From Methylotenera sp. (GTDB lineage: Bacteria; Pseudomonadota; Gammaproteobacteria; Burkholderiales; Methylophilaceae): a stretch of 8,489 bases of DNA. Position 1 is the stretch's first letter. Each line of letters starts with the position of its first letter. The position numbers and the translations under genes were made by a program. Below the pieces are notes generated by a model. The model saw only the letters and a program-made list of their open reading frames with translations. It did not search any database and was not told the origin of the DNA. Shown here piece by piece: positions 1 through 5,996 of the stretch. The stretch spans positions 1-8,489 of the forward strand of contig JAIYEJ010000343.1 in the NCBI GenBank assembly GCA_027487055.1, written 5' to 3'.

Positions 1-86
1 AAAACATGGTAGGTCACAAGCTTGGTGAGTTTGCGTTAACGCGCACGTTCAAAGGTCATGCGGCTGATAGAAAAGCAAGCAAATAG
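1..86 (+). CDS. rpsS: 30S ribosomal protein S19, C-terminal end (partial)
   Basis: Only the last 27 full codons are present (first full codon at 3, TAG stop at 84-86). The visible residues read NMVGHKLGEFALTRTFKGH and then end in AADRKASK. This is the conserved S19 tail with the MVGHKLGEF block that contacts 16S rRNA in the head of the small subunit, where S19 works with S13. Position directly before rplV matches the S10 operon order. The Shine-Dalgarno site of rplV overlaps this gene's stop codon, so the two are probably translationally coupled. The gene starts upstream of the window. Confidence 0.96.
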   Translation, partial: NMVGHKLGEFALTRTFKGHAADRKASK

Positions 87-96
87 AGAGGTTTAT

Positions 97-435
97 ATGC
101 AAGTAACTGCAATATTAAAAGGCGTACACCTCTCACCGCAAAAAGCGCGTTTGGTGGCTGATTTAGTGCGTGGTAAAAAAGTAGACCATGCGCTCAATAT
201 TTTAAATTTCACACCTAAAAAAGGTGCTGAAGTAATCAAAAAAGTAGTGGAATCTGCAATTGCAAATGCCGAACATAATAATGGTGCAGATATTGATGAG
301 TTGAAGGTAACTTCAATTTATGTTGATAAAGGCATCGTCTTAAAACGTATTCGTCCTCGTGCAAAAGGTCGCGCAGGCCGTATTACTAAACCAACTTGCC
401 ACATTCACGTGACAGTCGGCGACTCAAAGGCTTAA
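97..435 (+). CDS. rplV: 50S ribosomal protein L22
   Basis: The product has 112 residues; the family usually has about 110. L22 binds 23S rRNA domains early in assembly and its long beta-hairpin lines the polypeptide exit tunnel. Visible blocks are LSPQKARLVADLVRG (12-26), the IIKKV-like and ESAIANAEHN segment (about 47-61) and the tunnel hairpin around 80-97 with VLKRIRPRAKGRAGRI. No deletion of the macrolide-resistance type is seen in that hairpin. I chose ATG 97 rather than the in-frame ATG 58 because the family begins just before the TAILKG block and because AGAGAGG (about 85-91) lies at Shine-Dalgarno distance. The 58 start would run inside rpsS and add 13 non-conserved residues. The gene ends 2 bases before rpsC. 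Confidence 0.97.
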   Translation: MQVTAILKGVHLSPQKARLVADLVRGKKVDHALNILNFTPKKGAEVIKKVVESAIANAEHNNGADIDELKVTSIYVDKGIVLKRIRPRAKGRAGRITKPTCHIHVTVGDSKA

Positions 436-437
436 AT

Positions 438-1172
438 ATGGGACAAAAAATACATCCAATTGGTTTCCGTCTGAGTGTCAATAAAAATTGGTCCTCACGT
501 TGGTACGCAAATAGCAAAAACTTCCCTGAGATGTTGCAAAGCGACATTAAAGTGAGGGAATTTTTAAATAAAAAATTAGCAGCAGCAGCTGTGAGCAAAA
601 TTATTATTGAGCGCCCAGCTAAAAATGCAAAAATTACTATTCACAGCGCACGTCCAGGTGTTGTGATTGGTAAAAAAGGTGAAGATATCGAATCATTACG
701 CTCTGCATTGCAAGGTTTAATGGGCGTACCAGTTCATTTAAATATTGAGGAAGTGCGTAAGCCAGAAATTGATGCTACATTAATTGCGCAATCAATTGCG
801 CAACAACTTGAAAAACGTGTGATGTTCCGTCGTGCGATGAAACGTGCGATGCAAAACGCTATGCGTCTTGGTGCTCAAGGTATCAAAATCATGTCATCAG
901 GTCGTTTAAATGGTATCGAAATTGCACGTACCGAGTGGTATCGTGAAGGTCGCGTGCCATTACATACACTTCGTGCTGATATTGACTATGGTGTTGCAGA
1001 AGCTTCAACAACATACGGTATTATTGGTATTAAAGTGTGGGTATTTAAAGGTGAAATTTTTGCCGATAACGTACCAACTCCAATTGGGGCAACTGCTTCA
1101 GGTGATGCGCCAGTTGCTGAGCCAGAGAAAAAAGTAAGAAAGCCGAGGGCTAAAGATGCTGCAACCGTCTAG
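438..1172 (+). CDS. rpsC: 30S ribosomal protein S3
   Basis: The product has 244 residues, about 10 more than E. coli S3. S3 sits at the mRNA entry of the 30S subunit. The N-terminal MGQKIHPIGFRLS is intact. A type II KH domain follows with its GKKG loop at 78-81. FRRAMKRAMQNAMRLG (130-145) carries R131, R132 and K135, known in E. coli S3 for mRNA helicase activity. The C-terminal domain has the SGRLNG and EIARTEWYREGRVPLHTLRA blocks. After residue 211 a low-complexity A/P/K tail ends in KDAATV; its last codons are shared with the start of rplP. ATG 438 is preferred over the longer in-frame ATG 396 because it gives the canonical N-terminus and has AAAGG at 426-430. A 2-base gap separates it from rplV. 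Confidence 0.98.
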   Translation: MGQKIHPIGFRLSVNKNWSSRWYANSKNFPEMLQSDIKVREFLNKKLAAAAVSKIIIERPAKNAKITIHSARPGVVIGKKGEDIESLRSALQGLMGVPVHLNIEEVRKPEIDATLIAQSIAQQLEKRVMFRRAMKRAMQNAMRLGAQGIKIMSSGRLNGIEIARTEWYREGRVPLHTLRADIDYGVAEASTTYGIIGIKVWVFKGEIFADNVPTPIGATASGDAPVAEPEKKVRKPRAKDAATV

Positions 1173-1572
1173 ACAAAAATACCGCAAGATGCAAAAAGGC
1201 CGTAACAAAGGCATTGCAACGACGGGTAATAAAGTAAGTTTTGGTGATTTTGGATTAAAAGCGATTGGTCGTGGTCGTTTGACTGCGCGTCAAATTGAAG
1301 CTGCACGTCGCGTGATGACACGTCATATTAAACGTGGTGGTCGCGTATGGATTCGCATTTTCCCTGATCAACCAATTTCGAAAAAACCAGCTGAAGTGCG
1401 TATGGGTAACGGTAAAGGTAGTACCGAGTACTACGTAGCGCAAATTCAGCCTGGCAAGATGTTATATGAAATGGACGGCGTGAGCGAAGAGCTAGCGCGT
1501 GAAGCGTTCCGCTTGGCTGCTGCAAAGTTGCCGATTGAAACGACTTTCATGACACGTCAGCTTGGTAGTTAA
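1156..1572 (+). CDS. rplP: 50S ribosomal protein L16
   Basis: The product has 138 residues (136 in E. coli). L16 binds 23S rRNA near the A site and helps position tRNA at the peptidyl-transferase centre. The start MLQPSRQKYRKMQKGRNKG, the VSFGDFGLKA block, GRLTARQIEAARR (40-52) and PGKMLYEMDGVSEELAREAF (99-118) are all diagnostic. R82 in the RMGNGKG loop lines up with E. coli Arg81, which is hydroxylated there by an oxygenase. The ATG lies inside rpsC in another frame, giving a 17-base overlap. GAGGG at 1145-1149, inside the rpsC coding sequence, serves as Shine-Dalgarno site, so L16 synthesis is probably coupled to S3 translation. Confidence 0.98.
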   Translation: MLQPSRQKYRKMQKGRNKGIATTGNKVSFGDFGLKAIGRGRLTARQIEAARRVMTRHIKRGGRVWIRIFPDQPISKKPAEVRMGNGKGSTEYYVAQIQPGKMLYEMDGVSEELAREAFRLAAAKLPIETTFMTRQLGS

Positions 1573-1588
1573 GAAAAGGCGAAACAAC

Positions 1589-1786
1589 ATGAAAGCAAAA
1601 GAATTAAGAGCAAAAAGTGCTGACGAGCTCAATGCTGAACTGGTGGAATTGCGCCGTGCGCAATTTTCACAACGCATGCAGTTAGCTACTCAACAATTAA
1701 ACAAAGTAGATCAGCTTGGTAAGATACGCAAAGATGTTGCGCGTGTTAAGACAGTAATGGCTGAGAAAGCAAAACAGGGTAAATGA
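1589..1786 (+). CDS. rpmC: 50S ribosomal protein L29
   Basis: The product is 65 residues, the normal size. L29 is a two-helix protein near the tunnel exit beside L23, in the area where signal recognition particle and trigger factor dock. The opening MKAKELRAKSADELNAEL, the LRRAQFSQRMQLATQQL helix and the GKIRKDVARVKTVMAEK block match the family (bacterial consensus LRxxxFNLRxQxATGQL). Start at ATG 1589 rather than 1562: the extra residues would lie inside rplP and are non-conserved, and AAGG at 1576-1579 fits as a Shine-Dalgarno site. It ends in TGA overlapping the start region of rpsQ. Confidence 0.97.
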   Translation: MKAKELRAKSADELNAELVELRRAQFSQRMQLATQQLNKVDQLGKIRKDVARVKTVMAEKAKQGK

Positions 1787-2061
1787 TGACTGAAACTAAA
1801 ACGACAAGTGCTGCAAAAGTAGTGCGTAGCTTAAGTGGTCGCGTAGTGTCTGACAAAATGGACAAAACCGTCACTGTATTAGTTGAACGCAAAGTAAAGC
1901 ATCCGCTCATTGGTAAAGTTGTGGTGAAATCTAATAAATTTCATGCACACGATGAAAACAATGAATGTAAAGAAGGTGACTTGGTCACTATCGCTGAAAG
2001 CCGCCCAATGTCTAAAACAAAGACTTGGGTAGTAAGCAAGGTAGTAAAAGCATCAAAATAG
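1786..2061 (+). CDS. rpsQ: 30S ribosomal protein S17
   Basis: The product has 91 residues, slightly longer than E. coli S17 (84) through an N-terminal T/K/A-rich stretch. S17 is an OB-fold primary 16S-binding protein needed for early 30S assembly. LSGRVVSDKMDKTVTVLVER, KVKHPLIGK, HAHDENNECKEGD and ESRPMSKTKTW are the conserved blocks. Two ATGs stand in tandem, at 1783 and 1786. I chose 1786 because AGGG (1776-1779) is better spaced from it and the protein then begins MTETK. ATG 1783 (92 residues) would overlap rpmC by 4 bases and cannot be excluded. This is the last gene before the long intergenic region, so it closes the S10 transcription unit or is read through into spc. Confidence 0.96.
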   Translation: MTETKTTSAAKVVRSLSGRVVSDKMDKTVTVLVERKVKHPLIGKVVVKSNKFHAHDENNECKEGDLVTIAESRPMSKTKTWVVSKVVKASK

Positions 2062-2072
2062 TAATATTAAAA

Positions 2073-2103
2073 GTATTTTAAGCTTGCTAAAAACTTAAAA
2101 TAC
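2073..2103. repeat. 10-bp perfect inverted repeat overlapping the spc promoter
   Basis: GTATTTTAAG at 2073-2082 is exactly reverse-complementary to CTTAAAATAC at 2094-2103, with 11 bases between. The left arm lies just upstream of the predicted -35 element and the right arm fills most of the -35/-10 spacer. It could be a DNA operator, or it could fold as RNA at the end of read-through S10 transcripts. No T-run follows the right arm, so it does not look like an intrinsic terminator. The arms are A/T-rich, but ten perfect pairs placed around the -35 is notable. Confidence 0.6.
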
Positions 2104-2113
2104 CTAGTATAAT
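2084..2113 (+). promoter_or_regulatory. sigma70-type promoter of the spc operon
   Basis: A perfect TATAAT -10 box lies at 2108-2113. TTGCTA at 2084-2089 is the likely -35 (4 of 6 matches to TTGACA) with an 18-base spacer. Transcription would start near 2119-2121, giving a leader of about 145 bases before rplN. Position between rpsQ and rplN equals that of the known E. coli spc promoter. The start point is predicted, not measured. Confidence 0.75.
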
Positions 2114-2118
2114 GTTGG

Positions 2119-2263
2119 ACTTTTCGGTACTCGTGAACTTTTAGTTTAAAGTTCATAAAAGCAAGTACCCCAATACTGACCGTGGTCTATTGGCCGTATT
2201 TGAGATGCTAAATCTTAAAAGCGGCTGGTGTTGGTTTAACGGATTAAGTTGGAGATTATTCTC
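2119..2263 (+). promoter_or_regulatory. structured 5' leader of the spc operon (three abutting hairpins)
   Basis: Three hairpins can be drawn with no bases between them. H1 pairs GGTACT (2126-2131) with AGTACC (2164-2169), and inside it GAACTTT (2135-2141) with AAAGTTC (2148-2154), leaving a 3/9 internal loop. H2 pairs CCAATA (2170-2175) with TATTGG (2188-2193), topped by GAC/GTC (2178-2180 with 2185-2187) around a CGTG loop. H3 pairs 2194-2206 with 2212-2224, with one A-A mismatch, two G-U pairs and the loop GCTAA (2207-2211). The lower strand of H2 (2188-2193) can instead extend H3 by weak pairs. The Shine-Dalgarno GGAG is at 2251-2254. A ribosomal-protein feedback site or other cis-regulator is the natural guess; the ligand is unknown. 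Confidence 0.6.
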
Positions 2264-2632
2264 ATGATTCAAATGCAATCTCGGCTAGAAGTTGCCGATA
2301 ACACTGGTGCACGCTCTGTACAATGCATCAAGGTGTTAGGTGGTTCTAAACGTCGTTATGCCGGTATAGGCGATATTATTAAGGTGAGCATTAAAGATGC
2401 TGCCCCACGCGGACGCGTTAAAAAAGGCGAAGTTTACAGCGCTGTTGTTGTTCGTACTGCTAAAGGTGTGCGCCGTCCTGATGGTTCGCTAATTAAATTT
2501 GACGCAAACGCTGCTGTATTACTTAACAGTAAATTAGAACCGATTGGCACGCGTATTTTCGGCCCGGTGACACGTGAGCTTCGTGGTGAGCGTTTCATGA
2601 AAATCGTTTCTTTAGCGCCTGAAGTATTGTAA
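2264..2632 (+). CDS. rplN: 50S ribosomal protein L14
   Basis: The product has 122 residues, the normal length. L14 is a beta-barrel 23S-binding protein on the subunit interface, near helix 14 of 16S rRNA, and is part of intersubunit bridges. Conserved blocks are EVADNTGARSVQCIKVLGG (9-27), RRYAGIGDIIK, AAPRGRVKKGEV, RTAKGVRRPDGS and the C-terminal GTRIFGPVTRELR. The start ATG 2264 lies 9 bases after GGAG (2251-2254). An upstream in-frame TTG at 2249 is rejected because it would sit on the Shine-Dalgarno site and break the canonical MIQMQS N-terminus. It is the first gene of the spc unit, so its translation would be the first affected by the structured leader. Confidence 0.98.
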   Translation: MIQMQSRLEVADNTGARSVQCIKVLGGSKRRYAGIGDIIKVSIKDAAPRGRVKKGEVYSAVVVRTAKGVRRPDGSLIKFDANAAVLLNSKLEPIGTRIFGPVTRELRGERFMKIVSLAPEVL

Positions 2633-2647
2633 GGGCAAGGATAAGAT

Positions 2648-2965
2648 ATGAGCAAAATTCATAAAGGCGACCAAGTCGTTTTAAATACAGGTAAAGATAA
2701 AGGCAAGCAAGGCACGGTATTGCGTGTTCTTGATACTGGACATGTTGTGGTTGAAGGTTTAAACGTTGCTAAGAAGCATGCTAAGCCAAACCCGATGAAA
2801 GGTATTACTGGCGGTATTATCAGTAAAGAAATGCCTATCAATATTTCTAATGTTGCATTATTTAATACAGCAACGAAAAAAGCTGACCGTGTGGGTTATA
2901 AAGTTTTGAAGGACGGTAAAAAAGTCCGCGTATTCAAATCTAACGGCGAAGCAGTGGACGCATAG
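2648..2965 (+). CDS. rplX: 50S ribosomal protein L24
   Basis: The product has 105 residues, as usual. L24 is one of the two assembly-initiator proteins of the 50S subunit and later sits at the tunnel exit. A KOW motif covers about residues 4-36 (HKGDQVVLNTGKDKGKQGTV). NVAKKHAKPNP (39-49) and the GGIISKEMPINISNVAL block (55-71) are the L24 signatures. AAGGA at 2637-2641 is well spaced from ATG 2648. The gap to rplN is 15 bases and to rplE 8 bases. No truncation or unusual residue is seen. Confidence 0.98.
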   Translation: MSKIHKGDQVVLNTGKDKGKQGTVLRVLDTGHVVVEGLNVAKKHAKPNPMKGITGGIISKEMPINISNVALFNTATKKADRVGYKVLKDGKKVRVFKSNGEAVDA

Positions 2966-2973
2966 GATAAATT

Positions 2974-3513
2974 ATGGCGCGCTTAAAACAATTTTATAAA
3001 GACTCAGTTGTTAAAAAAATGACAGAGCAATTTGGATACACTTCAGTAATGCAAGTGCCTCGTATCGAAAAAATCACCTTGAATATGGGTGTTGGCGAAG
3101 CGGTTGCTGATAAAAAAGTGATGGAACATGCTGTAGGCGATATGGAAAAGATTGCTGGTCAAAAAGTGGTTGTGACCAAGGCTAAAAAGTCTGTTGCTGC
3201 ATTTAAAATCCGTGATGACTATCCTGTAGGTTGCAAGGTGACTTTACGTCGCGAGCGCATGTATGAATTTTTGGATCGTTTAATTACTGTTGCAATTCCA
3301 CGTATTCGTGACTTCCGCGGTATTCCTGGGAAATCATTTGATGGTCGTGGCAATTACAATATGGGTGTGAAAGAGCAAATCATATTTCCAGAAATTGAAT
3401 ATGACAAAATTGACGCGATTCGCGGCATGAATATTACGATTACTACAACGGCAAAAACGGATGAAGAAGCAAAAGCCTTGCTTGCTGCATTTAGTTTTCC
3501 TTTTAGAGGTTAA
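2974..3513 (+). CDS. rplE: 50S ribosomal protein L5
   Basis: The product has 179 residues, identical in length to E. coli L5. L5 is a core 5S rRNA-binding protein with L18; it touches P-site tRNA and S13. Conserved blocks are the N-terminal YKDSVVKKM, VPRIEKITLNMGVGEA (28-43), the P-site loop region AKKSVAAFKIRDDYPVGCKV (70-89), and PRIRDFRGIP with SFDGRGNYNMGVKEQIIFPE (121-140). The Shine-Dalgarno AGGA (2964-2967) overlaps the rplX stop codon. In E. coli the repressor S8 binds the mRNA around this gene's start; I could not draw a convincing equivalent here. Confidence 0.98.
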   Translation: MARLKQFYKDSVVKKMTEQFGYTSVMQVPRIEKITLNMGVGEAVADKKVMEHAVGDMEKIAGQKVVVTKAKKSVAAFKIRDDYPVGCKVTLRRERMYEFLDRLITVAIPRIRDFRGIPGKSFDGRGNYNMGVKEQIIFPEIEYDKIDAIRGMNITITTTAKTDEEAKALLAAFSFPFRG

Positions 3514-3516
3514 GAC

Positions 3517-3822
3517 ATGGCTAAAACATGTATGACAGAACGCGAGCTTAAACGCCGCGCAACAGTAAAAAAATTCGCAGAAAAACGCGATGCTTTGAAC
3601 ACAATTATCAATGATCAAAAAGCAAGTGCTGAAGATCGTCGTGCTGCTCGAGCAAAATTGCAAAGTCTGCCACGTAATTCAAGCCCAGTGCGCTTACGTA
3701 ATCGTTGTGCACTTACAGGCCGCCCACGTGGTGTTTATAGTAAATTTGGTATCGCGCGTAGCAAATTGCGCGATTTAATGATGAGTGGCCAAGTGCCAGG
3801 CATTATTAAAGCTAGTTGGTAA
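3517..3822 (+). CDS. rpsN: 30S ribosomal protein S14, long zinc-free form
   Basis: The product has 101 residues, matching the long S14 type, while the zinc-binding type is about 61. S14 sits in the 30S head near the A site. The conserved C-terminal half reads NRCALTGRPRGVYSKFGIAR (62-81), then DLMMSGQVPGIIKASW. Only Cys5 and Cys64 are present, so the paired CxxC zinc ligands are absent and this is the C-minus form. AGAGG at 3505-3509 precedes ATG 3517, and the gap to rplE is 3 bases. The long form is usual in proteobacteria and does not need zinc. Confidence 0.98.
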   Translation: MAKTCMTERELKRRATVKKFAEKRDALNTIINDQKASAEDRRAARAKLQSLPRNSSPVRLRNRCALTGRPRGVYSKFGIARSKLRDLMMSGQVPGIIKASW

Positions 3823-3837
3823 CGGAGGAATAGATTT

Positions 3838-4233
3838 ATGAGTATGAGTGATCCGATTGCCGATATGCTTACCCGCATTCGCAATGCGCAAAGTGTAAAC
3901 AAGCTTACTGTTTCTATGCCTGCTTCAAAGCTTAAGGGTGCCATTGCTGGTGTGCTTAAAGATGAAGGTTATATAGAAGACTTTGCTGTGCAAAATAATG
4001 ATGGCAAACCTGTGTTAAATATCAGCTTAAAATATTATGCTGGTCGTCCGGTTATCGAAAAGATTGATCGTGTAAGTAAGCCTGGTCTGCGTGTTTATAA
4101 AGGTAGTCAAAATATACCTAAAGTAATGAATGGTCTTGGTGTGACAATATTGTCTACATCCAAGGGTGTGATGACAGATCGTAAAGCACAAGCAGCCGGA
4201 ATCGGTGGCGAAGTGTTGTGCGTAGTGGCTTAA
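3838..4233 (+). CDS. rpsH: 30S ribosomal protein S8
   Basis: The product has 131 residues, the usual size. S8 is a primary 16S rRNA binder in the central domain; in E. coli it is also the translational repressor of the spc operon. The N-terminus MSMSDPIADMLTRIRNAQ and the C-terminal signature LSTSKGVMTDRKAQAAGIGG (105-124) are clear. The site GGAGGA (3824-3829), 8 bases before ATG 3838, is one of the strongest Shine-Dalgarno sequences in the window. A second in-frame ATG two codons later (3844) is possible, but MSMSDPIAD is the standard start. If autoregulation by S8 exists here, its target is not obvious by eye. Confidence 0.98.
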   Translation: MSMSDPIADMLTRIRNAQSVNKLTVSMPASKLKGAIAGVLKDEGYIEDFAVQNNDGKPVLNISLKYYAGRPVIEKIDRVSKPGLRVYKGSQNIPKVMNGLGVTILSTSKGVMTDRKAQAAGIGGEVLCVVA

Positions 4234-4243
4234 GGAGAAGCAG

Positions 4244-4777
4244 ATGTCTCGTGTTGCAAAAAATCCTGTAGCCATTCCAGAAAAAGTTGAAGTTACATTA
4301 ACTGCAGATAGTATTGCAGTTAGCGGTCCATTGGGTAAGTTGTCTCAATCATTAACAAATGCTGTTGAGCTTAAGCAAGAAGGTCAAACTATTACTTTTG
4401 CCGCTGCTAATGATACCAAGCATGCAAGTGCAATGTCAGGTACCTTGCGTGCCTTGGTTGCTAATATGGTGCAAGGTGTGTCAACTGGTTTTACGCGCAA
4501 ATTAACATTGGTTGGTGTTGGCTACAAAGCAAATGCACAAGGTGCAATGCTTAATTTAGAGCTTGGATACTCACATCCAATTAACCATAAGATGCCAGTT
4601 GGCGTAACAGTTCAAACACCTACCCCAACAGAGGTTATCTTGACGGGTTCAGACAAGCAGGTGGTAGGTCAGGTAGCTGCGCAGATTCGTGCTTATCGTG
4701 CTCCAGAGCCTTATAAAGGTAAGGGTGTTCGTTATTCTGATGAAGTAGTGGCGATTAAAGAAACCAAAAAGAAATAG
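4244..4777 (+). CDS. rplF: 50S ribosomal protein L6
   Basis: The product has 177 residues, as in E. coli. L6 has two similar alpha/beta domains and binds 23S rRNA near the sarcin-ricin loop and the factor-binding site. The start MSRVAKNPVAIPEKVEV, the SGPLGKLSQ segment (27-35), the KLTLVGVGYKA block (86-96) and the C-terminal signature PEPYKGKGVRY (154-164) identify it. AAGGAGA (4232-4238) overlaps the rpsH stop and precedes ATG 4244, so coupling with rpsH is likely. It ends in a lysine run. No anomaly seen. Confidence 0.98.
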   Translation: MSRVAKNPVAIPEKVEVTLTADSIAVSGPLGKLSQSLTNAVELKQEGQTITFAAANDTKHASAMSGTLRALVANMVQGVSTGFTRKLTLVGVGYKANAQGAMLNLELGYSHPINHKMPVGVTVQTPTPTEVILTGSDKQVVGQVAAQIRAYRAPEPYKGKGVRYSDEVVAIKETKKK

Positions 4778-4808
4778 TTAGACTGAAAATAATTAGGACT
4801 TAAAGATA

Positions 4809-5162
4809 ATGAACAACGTAAATAATCGCTTGCGCCGTGCACGTAAAACCCGTGCCAAAATTGCCGAGTTAAAAGTTACACGTTTGAGCGTGCATCGTAC
4901 AAATACCCATATTTATGCACAAATTATTGCTGAATCGGGCGATAAAGTGATTGTAAGTGCTTCAACAGTTGAAGCTGATGTACGTAAAAAAGTAAAAAAT
5001 GGCGGTAACGTAGAAGCTGCTGCAGCGATTGGTAAGCTTATCGCTGAAAAAGCAAAAAAAGCAGGCGTTACCACAGTAGCGTTTGATCGTTCAGGCTACA
5101 AATACCATGGTCGTATCAAGGCGTTAGCAGATGCTGCGCGTGAAAACGGCTTGTCATTCTAA
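4809..5162 (+). CDS. rplR: 50S ribosomal protein L18
   Basis: The product has 117 residues, the usual length. L18 binds 5S rRNA and, with L5, brings it into the central protuberance. The basic N-terminal arm (RLRRARKTRAK, 7-17), LSVHRTNTHIYAQII (26-40) and the C-terminal signature FDRSGYKYHGRIKALADAAR (92-111) are diagnostic. AGGA at 4795-4798 is a plausible but somewhat distant Shine-Dalgarno site (10 bases from ATG 4809). The 31-base gap after rplF is one of the longer ones inside the spc unit; I see no promoter or hairpin in it. Confidence 0.98.
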   Translation: MNNVNNRLRRARKTRAKIAELKVTRLSVHRTNTHIYAQIIAESGDKVIVSASTVEADVRKKVKNGGNVEAAAAIGKLIAEKAKKAGVTTVAFDRSGYKYHGRIKALADAARENGLSF

Positions 5163-5178
5163 TTAGGCGAGACAAAAA

Positions 5179-5691
5179 ATGGCTAAAGAAATCGAACAAC
5201 AATCACAACAAACCGACGGTTTACGTGAAAAAATGATTACTGTAAACCGTGTAAGTAAAACGGTTAAAGGTGGTCGTATTATGAGTTTCGCTGCATTGAC
5301 TGTAGTGGGTGACGGCGATGGCGCAGTCGGTATGGGTAAAGGTAAAGCCCGTGAAGTCCCAGTTGCTGTTCAAAAAGCGATGGATGAAGCACGTCGCGGG
5401 ATGTTAAAAATAAATTTGAATAACGGTACATTGCATCACGCAGTGACAGGTGTTCATGGTGCAGCTAAAGTGTTTATTCAGCCTGCGTCTGAAGGTACTG
5501 GTATTATTGCAGGCGGTGCAATGCGCGCTATTTTTGAGGTAATGGGTGTGACTAACGTAGTTGCTAAGTGTATTGGGTCAACAAATCCTTACAATTTAGT
5601 GCGTGCTACATTAAATGGTTTAGAGTCAATGAGTACACCTGCGGAGATTGCTGCAAAACGTGGTAAATCTGTAGAAGAAATTAGAGGTTAA
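5179..5691 (+). CDS. rpsE: 30S ribosomal protein S5
   Basis: The product has 170 residues (about 167 in E. coli). S5 lies near the mRNA entry and decoding centre and affects accuracy. The N-terminal double-stranded RNA-binding-like domain starts near residue 14 with LREKMITVNRVSKTVKGGR; the VSKTVKGG loop at 25-32 is the region where spectinomycin-resistance changes occur in E. coli, and it looks wild-type. GDGDGAVGMGKGKAREVP (44-61) and the C-terminal domain with EGTGIIAGGAMRAIFE (105-120) and STNPYNLVRATLNGL (134-148) follow. AGGCGAG (5165-5171) is a moderate Shine-Dalgarno site before ATG 5179. Confidence 0.98.
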   Translation: MAKEIEQQSQQTDGLREKMITVNRVSKTVKGGRIMSFAALTVVGDGDGAVGMGKGKAREVPVAVQKAMDEARRGMLKINLNNGTLHHAVTGVHGAAKVFIQPASEGTGIIAGGAMRAIFEVMGVTNVVAKCIGSTNPYNLVRATLNGLESMSTPAEIAAKRGKSVEEIRG

Positions 5692-5696
5692 TAATC

Positions 5697-5996
5697 ATGG
5701 CTACAGCTAAAACAGAAGATACAAAAGTAAAAGCGACTGCGAAAGCAAAAGCAGCACCAGCTAAAGTGGAAGTTAAAGAGAAAGCAAGCCCAAAAGCGAA
5801 AGAAAGCAAGTCAGTTGATGGTAAATCAATTAAAGTGACTTTAGTGAGAAGCCTGATAGGACGTATTGAAGCGCACAAAGCAACAGTAAAAGGCTTGGGT
5901 TTGCGTCGTATGCACCATACAGTTGAAGTGCAAGATACACCAGCTATTCGCGGCATGATTAACGCTGTTGGTTATCTATTAAAGGTAGAAGCATAA
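5697..5996 (+). CDS. rpmD: 50S ribosomal protein L30 with a Lys/Ala-rich N-terminal extension
   Basis: The product has 99 residues, whereas bacterial L30 normally has about 58-62. Residues 43-99 form a complete L30 domain: KSIKVTLVRSLIGRIEAHKA, VKGLGLRRMHHTVEVQDTP, then RGMINAVGYLLKVEA. L30 is a small 23S-binding protein. Residues 2-42 are low complexity, mostly Lys, Ala, Glu, Thr, Ser and Pro with no aromatic residue, and are probably disordered. The long start is supported by AGAGGT (5683-5688), 8 bases before ATG 5697. No ATG lies between there and the middle of the domain; the only GTG before the domain (codon 24, at 5766) has no Shine-Dalgarno site. The gap to rpsE is only 5 bases, so the extension does not come from over-calling into a long spacer. 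Its role is unknown. Confidence 0.95.
   Translation: MATAKTEDTKVKATAKAKAAPAKVEVKEKASPKAKESKSVDGKSIKVTLVRSLIGRIEAHKATVKGLGLRRMHHTVEVQDTPAIRGMINAVGYLLKVEA

Noticed and set aside
910..1137. 75-codon + strand frame inside rpsC
   Set aside because: Out-of-frame translation of the conserved S3 C-terminal domain; no independent signal.
2073..2103. Intrinsic terminator for the S10 operon
   Set aside because: The inverted repeat is A/T-rich and lacks a following T-run; the downstream bases form the spc -10 region.
2940..3020. E. coli-like S8 feedback site at the rplX/rplE junction
   Set aside because: I could not draw a stem with the internal-loop pattern of the 16S helix 21 mimic; a covariance-model search would settle it.
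3334..3663. 109-codon open frame on the - strand across rplE and rpsN
   Set aside because: Phe/Cys/Ser-rich antisense translation of two certain genes; no family resemblance.
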